DNA of 64,000 nucleotides from an uncultured Elusimicrobiales bacterium. Its GTDB lineage: Bacteria; Elusimicrobiota; Elusimicrobia; Elusimicrobiales; Elusimicrobiaceae. A program made the position numbers and the translations under genes. Below the pieces are notes generated by a model that was given only the letters and a program-made list of their open reading frames with translations, was not told the origin of the DNA and made no database searches. The stretch is taken from positions 1 through 64,000 of the forward strand of contig CALVGG010000001.1 of assembly GCA_944327085.1 (NCBI GenBank), given 5' to 3'. Positions 23,815 to 33,545 of the stretch are shown piece by piece; the stretch's first letter is position 1, and each line of letters opens with the position of its first letter.

Positions 23815-24399
23815 TTATTCAGCCTCCGAAATAAATTCCCGGTAGGTGGAAGCTAATTCATCAAAAAATTTATTGCAGGTTTTTTGGCCCACGCTGTTGG
23901 CGGCAGATTCCGCCAACATGCAGCTTACTTCTATGTCCGAAAGCGGATTTACCGCCCCCACGCTGGATACGGAATACGTAAACCCGGCCGCGTTATAAGC
24001 CCGCAAAGCCACCGCATACGCCCGGTTAAGCGCGCGCTGGAAAACACCCATTTCTTTAGAAGTGGCCTTAGCCCCCAGCTGGAATTTTTTCTTGGCTACG
24101 GGCACCACTACATCGCCGTAAGTATCATAAGCGCTGGCCGGCAAAGAGGCGGTAAAATCTTCATCAGTAGAAACTACGTCCGTCCCGTCACCCGGCAGTG
24201 TTTCCTGCGTGTAGGAGCCGTCCAACACGCTGGGCGTGCCCAACGGGCCGGAAGGCAGCTCATAGCGGCCTTCATAATCGGTATACATACTGTAATCCAG
24301 CCCTTGGCTGATGGTTTTGGAAGAGCGGTAATCCCCCGTGGAAGAACAGGCAGCCAAAGCCCCTGCACAAAGAATAAAAACAAACGGTTTTAAGTTCAT
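23815..24399 (-). CDS. lipoprotein of unknown function
   Basis: The 194-residue product has a lipoprotein signal with lipobox GALAACS. Residues 25-100 look extended and Tyr/Ser/Asp-rich. The C-terminal ~95 residues look helical (KEMGVFQRALNRAYAVALRAYNAAGF) and carry a Cys pair (VSCMLAESAANSVGQKTC). The gene sits between ispDF and cysS with gaps of 5 and 2 bases, so it is expressed with housekeeping enzymes. No family recognised. Confidence 0.8.
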   Translation of the reverse strand: MNLKPFVFILCAGALAACSSTGDYRSSKTISQGLDYSMYTDYEGRYELPSGPLGTPSVLDGSYTQETLPGDGTDVVSTDEDFTASLPASAYDTYGDVVVPVAKKKFQLGAKATSKEMGVFQRALNRAYAVALRAYNAAGFTYSVSSVGAVNPLSDIEVSCMLAESAANSVGQKTCNKFFDELASTYREFISEAE

Positions 24400-24404
24400 G
24401 GTGT

Positions 24405-25553
24405 CTACTCCTTAATTTTTAAAGTGGCCACGGCCTGGCACATGGCGGCCAGCCCCTGGCCGATTTCACCCACATGCTCGTGGCTTTTAGATTTAAAGCT
24501 GACGTCCTTCACGTCCATATCAAAAATACGCGCCAAAGATTGCCGCACCGTTTGATAATGCGGTTTTATTTTAGGCTCCTGGGTAATGATGGTAGCATCT
24601 ATATGCACAATTTGCGCCTGGCGGCGGCGCACAATTTCCAACACTTTACGCGCAATATCCACACTGCAAATGCCTTTGATGGTAGGGTCCGTAGGCGGAA
24701 ACAGAATGCCGATTTCCCCCTCGCACAAAGCGCCCAGTATAGCGTCGCAAACAGCGTGGAGGACCAAGTCCCCGTCGCTATGGCCTACAAAGCCTTTCGT
24801 GTGGGGGATTTCCACCCCGCCCATAAACATTTTTATTCCGGGTTCCATGCGGTGCAAATCAAACCCAAAACCCGTGCGGTAATATACATTTTCCTGCATA
24901 AGTGCCTCGGCAAAAATTAAATCTTCGGGGGTGGTAATTTTGTTGTTTTCGTAATCAGACGGCACCACCCGCACCTGTACCCCCAGTTTTTCAACCAGTT
25001 GGGATTCGTCCGTCGCGTCCTTCAGTGCGCCGTATTTTTCCAGCGCCTGCACCAGCAAACTGCGCCGGTAGCACTGCGGCGTTTGCGCAGCCCACAAAAT
25101 GTTGCGCTCCAGCGTGCGCGTTACTACGCCGTCTTTGCATTCTTTTACGGTGTCTTTTACCGGCACGGCCAATACGGCAGCTCCGTACTCCTGCGCTTCA
25201 CGTACGCAACGGGAAATAAAACCCGGTTTTACCAGCGGGCGGGCCCCGTCATGCACGGCTACCACTGGCAGGGAAGCGTCCGTTTTGGCCACCCCGTTTA
25301 TAACGGAAGCCAAACGCGTCTCCCCCGGTAAAGCATATACCAAATTTTTAAATTCTTTTTGCAGCAAAGCCTGGTTTTCAAGCGGGGTAACCACCACCAC
25401 TTGCGCTATTTCCGGCGTGTTTAAAAATGCGCGCACCGTGCGAAACAAAACGGGCTGCCCCGCAAGCGGCAACATCTGTTTGGGGCGGCCCATTCTGGTG
25501 CCGCTGCCGCCCGCCACTATCACCGCCGAAGCAAAACCCGTTTTTTTGTCCAT
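24405..25553 (-). CDS. ispDF: bifunctional IspD/IspF isoprenoid enzyme
   Basis: A 382-residue fusion. The N-terminal half is IspD (VIVAGGSGTRMGRPKQMLPL, VHDGARPLV, KDTVKE, QTPQCYRRSLL, TDESQLVEKLG). The C-terminal ~155 residues are IspF (RTGFGFDLHRMEPG, GGVEIPHTKGFVGHSDGD, HAVCDAILGAL, DIGILFPP-like GEIGILFPPTDP). Zn ligands are the Asp/His of GFDLH and HSDGD. It makes CDP-ME and then the cyclodiphosphate in the MEP pathway. The fused form is known from several lineages. Confidence 0.96.
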   Translation of the reverse strand: MDKKTGFASAVIVAGGSGTRMGRPKQMLPLAGQPVLFRTVRAFLNTPEIAQVVVVTPLENQALLQKEFKNLVYALPGETRLASVINGVAKTDASLPVVAVHDGARPLVKPGFISRCVREAQEYGAAVLAVPVKDTVKECKDGVVTRTLERNILWAAQTPQCYRRSLLVQALEKYGALKDATDESQLVEKLGVQVRVVPSDYENNKITTPEDLIFAEALMQENVYYRTGFGFDLHRMEPGIKMFMGGVEIPHTKGFVGHSDGDLVLHAVCDAILGALCEGEIGILFPPTDPTIKGICSVDIARKVLEIVRRRQAQIVHIDATIITQEPKIKPHYQTVRQSLARIFDMDVKDVSFKSKSHEHVGEIGQGLAAMCQAVATLKIKE

Positions 25554-25562
25554 TTAAAAAAC

Positions 25563-26510
25563 CTATTTCGTTCTGGCAAAAATCATCCGGCCGGAAGAAG
25601 TTTGCAATATAGAATAAACCGATACCTCCGCCCGTTTGCCGATGTATTTGCGGCCGTCTTCCACCACTACCATGGTGCCGTCGTCCAAGTAGCCGATGCC
25701 TTGTTCTTTCTCTTTGCCGTCTTTCATAATAAACAAAGACATGGTTTCCCCTGGCAACACCACCGGTTTTAAAGCGGTGGCTAAGTCCGCAATATTTAAA
25801 ACGGTTACGTCATACAAAGCGCCTACTTTATTGACATTGAAATCCAAGGTTACCACTTCTGCCCCCAAACTTTGGGCCAGCTTTACCACGCGCTCCACAT
25901 TATCCTGCGCTTTGGGGTTTTTATTGGTAATGCGCACGCCGATTTCCTTTAATTCCTGCAAGCGGGAGGCCACGTCCAGCCCGCGGCGGCCGCGGGCGCG
26001 TTCCAGCGGGTCTTTGCTGGCGGCCATTTTGTTTAATTCGTCCATTACAAATACGGGCAATACAATAATGCCGGAAAGGAAATTAATTTCGCACAAATCC
26101 ACAATGCGCCCGTCCAACAGGGCAGACAAGTCAGCCACTTTTAAGTGGCACCCGCGGTAGGAAAGGCCTTCCAAATCGCGCGCTTTAATAATGCTGACCA
26201 ACACCCCAAACACCAAAAGGCCAATTTCTATATTGGCTTCGTAACGGCCCCAGAAGCCGGCTATGGTGTCGTTGGCAAATTTTACCAGGCCGTAATCAAA
26301 AAATACATACAGCATATAGCCCAGCAATAGACCGGTGCAGGCAATCATCACTTTTATCAGGCGCAGGCGCTTAAAAAGCACTTCCCCCGCCAGGACGATA
26401 GCCCCGCACAAAAGCCCGCCCAGCAGGCTCATCATATCTTTATCAATATAGTTATAGGTTAAAAAAGGAAAAGCTACCAAGGTAGAAATCCTAAAAATCC
26501 AAATAGGCAT
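25563..26510 (-). CDS. membrane PIN-TRAM domain protein (YacL-like)
   Basis: The 315-residue product has four N-terminal membrane helices (about residues 1-110). A PIN nuclease domain follows: DLSALLDGRIVDLCE, IIVLPVFVMDELNKMAASKDPLERARGRRGLD, VVTLDFNVNKVGALYDVTVLNIADLA. It ends with a TRAM-type RNA-binding module (LPGETMSLFIMKDGKEKEQGIGYLDDGTMVVVEDG). This layout matches Bacillus YacL, whose gene also adjoins ispD. The ATG at 26510 is chosen for GGAGG; a longer form from 26555 lacks one. It is the first gene of the operon. Confidence 0.9.
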   Translation of the reverse strand: MPIWIFRISTLVAFPFLTYNYIDKDMMSLLGGLLCGAIVLAGEVLFKRLRLIKVMIACTGLLLGYMLYVFFDYGLVKFANDTIAGFWGRYEANIEIGLLVFGVLVSIIKARDLEGLSYRGCHLKVADLSALLDGRIVDLCEINFLSGIIVLPVFVMDELNKMAASKDPLERARGRRGLDVASRLQELKEIGVRITNKNPKAQDNVERVVKLAQSLGAEVVTLDFNVNKVGALYDVTVLNIADLATALKPVVLPGETMSLFIMKDGKEKEQGIGYLDDGTMVVVEDGRKYIGKRAEVSVYSILQTSSGRMIFARTK

Positions 26511-26615
26511 AAGGCCTCCAATATAAATTAAAAGGGCAAAAGCCCTTATGTACATTTTAGCACTTTCCCGGCGTTTTCTGCTGGTTTTTTACGAGGAAAA
26601 CCCCTTTTGCTTTCC

Positions 26616-26650
26616 GCTTAAAACAAAACCCGGTTTAAAAACCGGGTTTT
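26616..26650 (-). terminator. terminator of the dnaB-to-radA operon
   Basis: AAAACCCGGT / ACCGGGTTTT around a 6-base loop, then GTTTTAAG on the minus strand, just after radA. Confidence 0.75.
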
Positions 26651-26657
26651 ATTTAGT

Positions 26658-28022
26658 TTAGCGCAACCGCAAAGATAAATCATTCAGGTCTGCCAGTTCC
26701 ACCACTTCCAGCTCTTTTAGATTTCGCTTTTCCGTGCGGGATAAAGGTGCCGTAAAGGCTTTTTTAAACCCCAGCCGGCGGGCTTCCTCCAGCCGTTTAT
26801 CCAAAAGGGGCACTTTGGCCGCCTGGCCCAAGATGCCCACCTCGGCCATGAAAAGGCTGTCGTGCGCGATGGGGATATCCTTGCAGGAGCTGATAACCGC
26901 CGCGCATACGGCTAAATCCAGAGCGGGGTCTTTTAGTTTTACACCGCCGGCTAAACTAACAAAAATGTCTTTATTATCAAGCGCCAGGCCGATGTGTTTT
27001 TCAAGCGCGGCAAACAGCATTAAACAGCGGTTTAAATCCACCCCCGTGGTTACACGGCGCGGATACGGGTAATGCGTGGGGCTTACCAGAGCCTGCACCT
27101 CGGTAAGCAGCGGGCGGCTGCCCTCCAATGCCAAAGAATAGGCGCGGCCTTTTAGGGCGCGCTCCTTAGAGGTTTGGGCAAAATATTCGCTGGCGTTTTC
27201 CACGCCTTCCAGGCCGCTGCCCGTCATTTTAAAAAGGCCGATTTCCCCGGTGGAACCAAAGCGGTTTTTATGCGGGCGCAATAAACGAAGAACGTTGTCC
27301 TTCTCCGTATCAAAATAAAGCACGCTGTCTACCATATGCTCCAGCACTTTGGGGCCGGCCAGTTCGCCGTCTTTGGTAACGTGGCCCAGCACAAAAGTAA
27401 TAATGCCTTTGGGTTTGCACAGGCGAACCAGTTCGCTGGCGCATTCGCGCACTTGGCCCACGGTGCCGGCGGAAGAAGTAAAGTCCGGGTGATAAACGGT
27501 TTGGATAGAGTCCAAAATCAACACATCGGGAGATACCTGCTCCACCGATTCCACAATTTTTTGTATATCCGTTTCACAATGCAGGAAAATATTATCGCTG
27601 TTTACGCCCAGGCGTTGGGCCCGGCCGGAAATTTGATTAATGCTTTCTTCACCGGAGATATACAATACTTTTAAATTTTTAGCCAGCGCCGCCGCCACCT
27701 GCAGCATCAGCGTGCTTTTGCCAATGCCGGGCGCCCCGGCCAAAAGCGTAATTTGCCCCTTTACCAGGCCGCCGCCAAGCAGGCGGTCAAACTCTCCTAT
27801 TCCGGTGGGTATGCGCTTTTCCGGCACGCAGCTGCTTTGGGAAAGTTTGATAATTTCGGAAGAAAAATCCGTAAACGAGCGCACACGCTTTTCTTTCTTG
27901 CTTTCCTGTTGTTTTACTTCTTCGGCCAGGGTGTTCCATTCCCCGCATTCCGGGCACTGGCCGGACCATTTGGGCGCTTCATACCCGCATTTTTGGCAAA
28001 CGAACACAGTTTTAAATTTCAT
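26658..28022 (-). CDS. radA: DNA repair protein RadA
   Basis: A 454-residue protein with an N-terminal C4 zinc finger (CQKCGYEAPKWSGQCPECG, Cys10-Cys28). The RecA-like core has Walker A GAPGIGKST, the RadA motif KNRFGSTGE and the C-terminal Lon-like domain (SLALEGSRPLLTEVQALV, RCLMLFAALEKH). It helps branch migration in recombination. The ATG has TAGGAG and lies eight bases after mlaD. Confidence 0.97.
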   Translation of the reverse strand: MKFKTVFVCQKCGYEAPKWSGQCPECGEWNTLAEEVKQQESKKEKRVRSFTDFSSEIIKLSQSSCVPEKRIPTGIGEFDRLLGGGLVKGQITLLAGAPGIGKSTLMLQVAAALAKNLKVLYISGEESINQISGRAQRLGVNSDNIFLHCETDIQKIVESVEQVSPDVLILDSIQTVYHPDFTSSAGTVGQVRECASELVRLCKPKGIITFVLGHVTKDGELAGPKVLEHMVDSVLYFDTEKDNVLRLLRPHKNRFGSTGEIGLFKMTGSGLEGVENASEYFAQTSKERALKGRAYSLALEGSRPLLTEVQALVSPTHYPYPRRVTTGVDLNRCLMLFAALEKHIGLALDNKDIFVSLAGGVKLKDPALDLAVCAAVISSCKDIPIAHDSLFMAEVGILGQAAKVPLLDKRLEEARRLGFKKAFTAPLSRTEKRNLKELEVVELADLNDLSLRLR

Positions 28023-28030
28023 ACAAACTC

Positions 28031-29320
28031 CTAACGGGCCAATGTGGCCATACCAAAGAAGGAGGAAATATCCTGATCGTTAAACGAAATATTGGCCTTT
28101 ACGGCAAACTCGTTGGTTTCCAGCGCGTCGCGCATCCAGGCGCCCACGGAGAAGTAACGGTTGAAGCGGAAATCCACCCCGTACGTTAAGTTGGGTTTAT
28201 TAAACTGGCGGTTATTAATTACGCGGTCGCGTCCCCAGTCAGTCAATTCCACGGTGCCGGTAAAGCGGTTTAAGAATTCCTGATCATAGAACGGGCGCAG
28301 TTCCATGGCCACGCCGCCGGCCCCGCGTATCAACCCGGCCGATACGGACGCCCAGCGGTTATACAGCCCAAAGCGCAGGTCTATCTTGTTGCGTTCCAAA
28401 TAATCGCCTTTGGCGGGGGTATCGTCCTCGTTGCCGATATTGGCAATACCCGCCCGGTAGAACGTGTAGCCGCTGGAAGGGTAAATTTCCAAGGCCAAAT
28501 CACTGCTGGCTATTTGGGAAGAAGGCTGATAAAAGAAATCATAATCCCAATAAATGCGGAAGCGGCTCATCTTGCCCACAAAGGTTTTTACTTCCGTCAT
28601 GGTTTCTTTTAACTTGGTCACGCTTTCTTTTACGTCGCTTTTCATATTGGGGTCTTTAATTAAACTGCCGATTACGCCGTCCCCGTTATCCAGGCTGGTC
28701 ATTACATTATCGGCCTTGGCCACGACGTCTTTTAACTGCTCGCTGATTTGGTCCAAATTCTGTACGGAATTGTTTAAATAAGGCCGCATGGAAGCCACCA
28801 TTTGGTTTAAATTAGCCGAAAGCTGGCGTATTTCCTGCAAAGACGCATTTAAATTTTTACCGAACTGGCCTTGCTGGTGCACGCTGTCTACCAGTTCTTT
28901 AATGCTGGCCATGGTTTGGGTAATCATCACGTCCATAGGAACTTCGTCCGTCCCCTGTACATAATCCCCGGGTTTTAACACGCCGGCGGCGGCGCTGCCC
29001 TTTACGGCTTTTAAATATTTGGTGCCGATGATACCCGTCATCACCACGCTAAAGCGCGCATCCTTATACAGCGGGATATTCTCATCCACCGCGGCCACCA
29101 CCACCACGCCGCCGTCTTCTATCTTAATGGCTTTTACTTTGCCTATTTCTACCCCCGCCAGCTTAACCGGCGCTTTTACCGGCAGGCCGGACACGTCTTG
29201 AAATTTAATATTAATATCATAGGTGCGCGTAACCGAAAGCCCGCCCAAAAAATAAAGCGAGAATCCCAGCACGGCTATCCCCACTACTGTAAATAAACCT
29301 AATTTGGTTTCTGGTTTCAT
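28031..29320 (-). CDS. MCE/MlaD-type lipid transport protein with C-terminal beta-rich domain
   Basis: The 429-residue product has one N-terminal membrane helix (LGLFTVVGIAVLGFSLYFLGG), one MCE domain (about 33-115: FQDVSGLPVKAPVKLAGVEIGKV ... VVMTGIIGTKYLKA), and a helical/coiled-coil stretch (140-240). Its C-terminal ~175 residues are full of alternating strands (SDLALEIYPSSGYTFYRAGI, KIDLRFGLYNRWASVSAGLI, LTYGVDFRFNRYFSVGAWM), like an outer-membrane barrel segment. It is the substrate-binding part of an Mla/Mce ABC system with the two upstream genes. The tail is unlike E. coli MlaD (183 residues). Confidence 0.88.
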   Translation of the reverse strand: MKPETKLGLFTVVGIAVLGFSLYFLGGLSVTRTYDINIKFQDVSGLPVKAPVKLAGVEIGKVKAIKIEDGGVVVVAAVDENIPLYKDARFSVVMTGIIGTKYLKAVKGSAAAGVLKPGDYVQGTDEVPMDVMITQTMASIKELVDSVHQQGQFGKNLNASLQEIRQLSANLNQMVASMRPYLNNSVQNLDQISEQLKDVVAKADNVMTSLDNGDGVIGSLIKDPNMKSDVKESVTKLKETMTEVKTFVGKMSRFRIYWDYDFFYQPSSQIASSDLALEIYPSSGYTFYRAGIANIGNEDDTPAKGDYLERNKIDLRFGLYNRWASVSAGLIRGAGGVAMELRPFYDQEFLNRFTGTVELTDWGRDRVINNRQFNKPNLTYGVDFRFNRYFSVGAWMRDALETNEFAVKANISFNDQDISSFFGMATLAR

Positions 29321-29354
29321 AATTTTATTCTACCTTAAATGAATTTAAAAACGG

Positions 29355-30116
29355 TTAATCTTTCATTATTTTCATTTGTATCGGCCCGTGGCTGCTGCCG
29401 CTTACAAACTGTTTTACATACGGGTTATCCGTACGGCGGAACTCCTCCGGCGTGCCTTCCATCAAAATGCGGCCTTCGTGCAGGAAAGCAATTTTATCCG
29501 CAATTTTAAAGGCGGAGTTCATATCATGCGTAATCACCACAGAAGTAACCCCCAACTTATGTTTTAAGTCCAGTATCAGCTCGCTGATAATGTCGGACAT
29601 AATGGGGTCCAGCCCGGTGGTGGGTTCATCATATAAAATACATTTGGGGTTCACCGCCAGCACGCGCGCCAGGGAAACACGCTTGCGCATACCGCCGGAA
29701 AGTTCGCTGGGGTTTAAATGTTCCACGTCTTTTAACCCCACCAGGGCCAATTTTTCTTTTACCACTTTGGGATAATCGGCCGGGGGAACATCGGTTAAAT
29801 ATTTTAAGCCGAAGGCCACATTTTCGCCCACGGTCATAGAGTCAAACAAAGCCCCGTCCTGAAACAAATACCCGAAATGCCGGCGGATGGCGGCCAGTTT
29901 TACCTCGCTGTTAATTTTGGTAACGTCCTTCCCGTCCACCAAAATCTTGCCGCCGCTGGCTTCTATCAGCCGCACCAGACATTTAATTAATGTGCTCTTG
30001 CCCGAGCCGGAACCGCCTAAAATACAGGTTATTTTGCCGTCCTCTATATTCAGGTTTACGTCCTTTAAAACTTGCTTAGGGCCAAAGTTCTTTTTTAAAT
30101 CAATAATTTCTATCAT
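29355..30116 (-). CDS. mlaF: Mla-type ABC transporter ATPase
   Basis: The 253-residue ABC ATPase has Walker A GGSGSGKST, Q-loop GYLFQDGALFDSMTVGENV, signature LSGGMRKRVSLARVLA, Walker B CILYDEPTTGLDP and H-loop VVITHDM. The phrase FQDGALFDSMTV is typical of MlaF. It follows mlaE with no gap and powers phospholipid movement between the membranes. Confidence 0.93.
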   Translation of the reverse strand: MIEIIDLKKNFGPKQVLKDVNLNIEDGKITCILGGSGSGKSTLIKCLVRLIEASGGKILVDGKDVTKINSEVKLAAIRRHFGYLFQDGALFDSMTVGENVAFGLKYLTDVPPADYPKVVKEKLALVGLKDVEHLNPSELSGGMRKRVSLARVLAVNPKCILYDEPTTGLDPIMSDIISELILDLKHKLGVTSVVITHDMNSAFKIADKIAFLHEGRILMEGTPEEFRRTDNPYVKQFVSGSSHGPIQMKIMKD

Positions 30117-30893
30117 TTAAATTCCAAATGCGGTTAAAATAGCCGTTAAAAAGTAGTCCAGCACCAGAATAAGCACAATGGTGGTTACCACGGCCCCGGT
30201 GGTGGCCTTGCCCACGCCTTCCGCACCACCGCGCGTGCTGATGCCTTTATAGCAGCACACGGTGGCAATCATAAACGCAAAAATGAACGATTTTATAAAA
30301 CCGTGCATAAAATCTTTTACGCCCATAAAAGTGGTTATGTCATTAAAATAAACTTCGCCGGGAACACCCAAAGCATATGCCGCCACCAAATACCCGCCGA
30401 TGACCCCAAACACGTTAGAAAATACAGTCAGCACCGGCATGGTAATTAAAAAAGCAAACAAACGAGGGATCACTAAATATCGCGTGGGGTTGGTGCCCAG
30501 CGTGTATAAAGCGTCCAGCTGTTCCGTAACGGCCATGGTGCCAATGTGCGCCGTTACGGCCGCACCCGCCCGGCCGGAAACCACCACCCCGGTTAATACG
30601 GGGCCCAATTCACGAATGAGCGAAAACGAAACAATGGTGCCCACAAAAATAGGCTCCCCGAAAATATTGCCGATGGTATTACCCGCCTGCAAAGCCAGCA
30701 CCATACCCGTAAACAAACTGGTAAGTGCCGTAACCCCGCAGGAGTTTACCCCAATGCTTACGCTTTGCTCTACCGTTTGTTTCCATTCAAAGCGGGAACG
30801 CCCCAGCCAAAACAGCACGGAGCGTATCATCTCCGCCGCGCCACCGGTTTGCATAAGCAAGCTGTCTATTTTTTTACCAATTAATTTAAACAT
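30117..30893 (-). CDS. mlaE: Mla-type ABC transporter permease
   Basis: The 258-residue MlaE family permease has VNSCGVTALTSLFTGMVLALQAG, IFVGTIVSFSLIRELGPVLTGVVVSGRAGAAVTAHIGTM, VTEQLDALYTLGTNPTRYLVIPR and a C-terminal RGGAEGVGKATTGAVV. Several membrane helices. Its start shares one base with the alr stop (TAATG). Permease, ATPase and MCE genes are contiguous, but MlaA, MlaB and MlaC are not present here. Confidence 0.93.
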   Translation of the reverse strand: MFKLIGKKIDSLLMQTGGAAEMIRSVLFWLGRSRFEWKQTVEQSVSIGVNSCGVTALTSLFTGMVLALQAGNTIGNIFGEPIFVGTIVSFSLIRELGPVLTGVVVSGRAGAAVTAHIGTMAVTEQLDALYTLGTNPTRYLVIPRLFAFLITMPVLTVFSNVFGVIGGYLVAAYALGVPGEVYFNDITTFMGVKDFMHGFIKSFIFAFMIATVCCYKGISTRGGAEGVGKATTGAVVTTIVLILVLDYFLTAILTAFGI

Positions 30894-31999
30894 TATCTTT
30901 TATAAAACCTCGGTACGCGGGGCATAATAAGGGTGGTTAATTCATAGTCAATCGTTCCGGCCAAGGAGGCCAATTCCTTAAAACGTATTTCCTCCTGCCC
31001 CTGTTTGCCGGCAACCACTACTTCATCCCCCACCGTGGCGCCGGGCACATCCGTAATGTCAATCATACACATATCCATGGTAATATTGCCCAGCACGCGG
31101 CAGCGCTGCCCGCGCACCAAAACCTGGGCTTTGTTGGAAAGGCTTCTTAAAAATCCGTCCCCGTACCCAAGCGGAATGGTGGCCACGCGCATAGGCTTGG
31201 GAGAAATAAAACTGCGCCTATAGCTGATGCTGGTTCCAGCGGCAACATCCTTTACATACACAATGCGCGTTTTTAAAGAAAGGATAGGCTCAAACCCGTC
31301 TTCCAGCCCAAATTCCGCATGGCCGGGGCGCACCATATCCAAAAACGTATCCGGGCGGTGAATCATACCCGGCGTGGCGGACAAATGGCAGGTATTAATA
31401 TGAAGCCCATGCAAGCGAACGCCGGTCAAAGTATCGTGGAAGTAACCAATTTGTTCTTCGGTATAGTCCGGGTCGCAATCGGCGCTGGACAGGTGAGTAT
31501 AAAGCCCGTCTAATATCACGTGAGGGTTTTTATCCAAAAATTCCAAAATGGGCATTACCCCCCCGCGGCGCGTGCCAATGCGCCCCATACCCGTATCTTG
31601 CTTAACGTGGCAAAGGGCTTTCATCCCCAGTTTGGCGGCAATATCGGCCACGGCGTGTGCCGCGTCCATACTGGCTATGGTAACGGCTAAGCGGTTTTTG
31701 ATGGCGTATTCAAACGCTTCAAACGGGTAAATGCTGCCCAATACCAAAGTGGGCATTTGCAACCCCGCCTGGCGCAGTTCTATGCCTTCTTCCACCGAGG
31801 CCACGCCAAAAAACTGACAAAGGGAGTTTTGCTCGGCAAATTTACCCAGTTCCACCGCGCCGTGCCCGTAAGCATTGGCTTTTAAGACGGCCAAAATTTT
31901 AACATCCGGCCCTACCATACCCCGTATTTTTAACAGGTTGGCTTGAAATTTATTTAAATCTACCTCTGCCCAAGTGGGGCGCAAAAAAGGAAGCGGCAC
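30893..31999 (-). CDS. alr: alanine racemase
   Basis: The 368-residue PLP enzyme has the PLP lysine Lys40 in LAVLKANAYGHG and later motifs ARA-like HVKQDTGMGRIGTRRG, TCHLSATPG, MVRPGHAEFG and the catalytic Tyr region ISYRRSF. DMCMID and GDEVVVAGKQG are typical near the C-terminus. It makes D-Ala for peptidoglycan. It starts at GTG 31999; GGAG overlapping the dnaB stop is the ribosome site. Confidence 0.95.
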   Translation of the reverse strand: MPLPFLRPTWAEVDLNKFQANLLKIRGMVGPDVKILAVLKANAYGHGAVELGKFAEQNSLCQFFGVASVEEGIELRQAGLQMPTLVLGSIYPFEAFEYAIKNRLAVTIASMDAAHAVADIAAKLGMKALCHVKQDTGMGRIGTRRGGVMPILEFLDKNPHVILDGLYTHLSSADCDPDYTEEQIGYFHDTLTGVRLHGLHINTCHLSATPGMIHRPDTFLDMVRPGHAEFGLEDGFEPILSLKTRIVYVKDVAAGTSISYRRSFISPKPMRVATIPLGYGDGFLRSLSNKAQVLVRGQRCRVLGNITMDMCMIDITDVPGATVGDEVVVAGKQGQEEIRFKELASLAGTIDYELTTLIMPRVPRFYKR

Positions 32000-32004
32000 G
32001 GTGT

Positions 32005-33420
32005 TTACTCCGGTATCGGCATGGCGTCCATACTCATACCTTCCGGCATGGACATATTGTCCGGCGCCGGGTTGGTGAACAAGGTGTATTCGCCAATAAA
32101 GTTCAAATCAATATCGCCCACCGGGCCGTTGCGCTGTTTGGCAATAATCAACGTGGCTTTGCGTTTGAGGCTTTCGTCATCCCGCTTATAATACCCCTCG
32201 CGGTGGATGAGGGCTACCACGTCGGCATCCTGCTCAATAGAACCGGACTCGCGCAAATCTGAAAGTTGGGGTTTATTATCCTGGCGGGTTTTGTCTTCGT
32301 TCTTACGGCTTAACTGGGAAAGAGCCAACACCGGCACATTTAACGTGCGGGCCAAATCCTTAAGCTGGCGGGAAATTTCGGACACTTCCTGCTGGCGGCT
32401 TTCACTGCGGCCGGAACCGCGGATAAGCTGCAAATAGTCAATCACAATCAGGCCCAGTTCTTTGCCTTGTTTGGCAAGTTCGCTGGCCAAACGGCGCGAG
32501 CGCATGCGGATTTCCGTAATGGTAATGCCGGAGGTGTCATCTATATACATAGGCGCTTCGGCCAGCTTGCTGTATTCGCGCAGCAAGTCCCCCCATTTAT
32601 TGCGGTCATAATAGCCGTTGCGCAATTTGTGTATTTCCGTCATGGACGCGGCACCCAACATACGCTCAAACAAAGAATGGCGCCCCATTTCCAGCGAGAA
32701 GATAGCCACCGGAATGCCTTTCACCACGCAGGCGTAATGCGCCATGTTTAAAGCCAAAGCGGTTTTACCCTGGCTGGGGCGCGCGCCCAAAATAATTAAA
32801 TCAGACTTGCGAAACCCGCCCGTTTTATAGTCAAACTCCGTCAGTCCCGTGGGAACACCCTGTATGGGGCTTTTATTCTTGGCGGCGTTTTCAATCATGG
32901 TCAGCACTTCGGGCGCCATATCTTTGGTGGATACAAAGCCCGTCAGTTTTTGTTTCTGGCCCAGTTTGTAAATTTGGTCGGCGGCTTCGTCTATCAATTG
33001 TTGGGGGTCTTCGGCTTCCTGATAGCACTTTTGCACCAACGCGGTGGAGGTGCGGATCAGGTCCCTGATTACATATTTTTTATAGACGATATTGGCGTAA
33101 TGCTCCACATGGGCGGCGGTGGATACTTTGTCCACCAGCTCAGTTAAATACACTTCCCCGCCCAGCTTGGCCAACAGGCCGGAGGTTTTTAATGCCTCGG
33201 TAAGGGTTACCAAGTCCACCGCCTGGCCTTTTTCGGCCAGGTCTTTCATGGCGGCAAAAATCTTTTTGTGGGCGTCTTTATAAAAATGCTCCGGCTTGAG
33301 GATTTCCAAGGCGGTTTCCACCGCTTCGGACTCCATAAGCATGGAACCCAACACCGCCATTTCCGCGTCAAGCGCCTGCGGGGGCAGTTTTTCTTCCAGC
33401 AAATTTCCTACTGTGGGCAT
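32005..33420 (-). CDS. dnaB: replicative DNA helicase DnaB
   Basis: The 471-residue helicase starts MPTVGNLLEEKLPPQALDAEMAVLGSML with GAGG just upstream; an in-frame TTG at 33492 is rejected. The RecA-like core has Walker A GARPSQGKTALALN, the DnaB FSLEMGRHSLFERML, LIVIDYLQLI, QQEVSEISRQLKDLA and SDLRESGSIEQDAD. It unwinds DNA at the replication fork. It is first in a six-gene run down to radA. Confidence 0.97.
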   Translation of the reverse strand: MPTVGNLLEEKLPPQALDAEMAVLGSMLMESEAVETALEILKPEHFYKDAHKKIFAAMKDLAEKGQAVDLVTLTEALKTSGLLAKLGGEVYLTELVDKVSTAAHVEHYANIVYKKYVIRDLIRTSTALVQKCYQEAEDPQQLIDEAADQIYKLGQKQKLTGFVSTKDMAPEVLTMIENAAKNKSPIQGVPTGLTEFDYKTGGFRKSDLIILGARPSQGKTALALNMAHYACVVKGIPVAIFSLEMGRHSLFERMLGAASMTEIHKLRNGYYDRNKWGDLLREYSKLAEAPMYIDDTSGITITEIRMRSRRLASELAKQGKELGLIVIDYLQLIRGSGRSESRQQEVSEISRQLKDLARTLNVPVLALSQLSRKNEDKTRQDNKPQLSDLRESGSIEQDADVVALIHREGYYKRDDESLKRKATLIIAKQRNGPVGDIDLNFIGEYTLFTNPAPDNMSMPEGMSMDAMPIPE

Positions 33421-33545
33421 AAAACCTCGTAAAAATAAAAATCTATTCGATGCACTCTGCCGCGGCAGGGCGCTGTCACAATATTGTAGCAATTTTGGGC
33501 ATTAAAATCGCCTGATTATGCCGGCTATAAAATAGCCCCGCCGTA

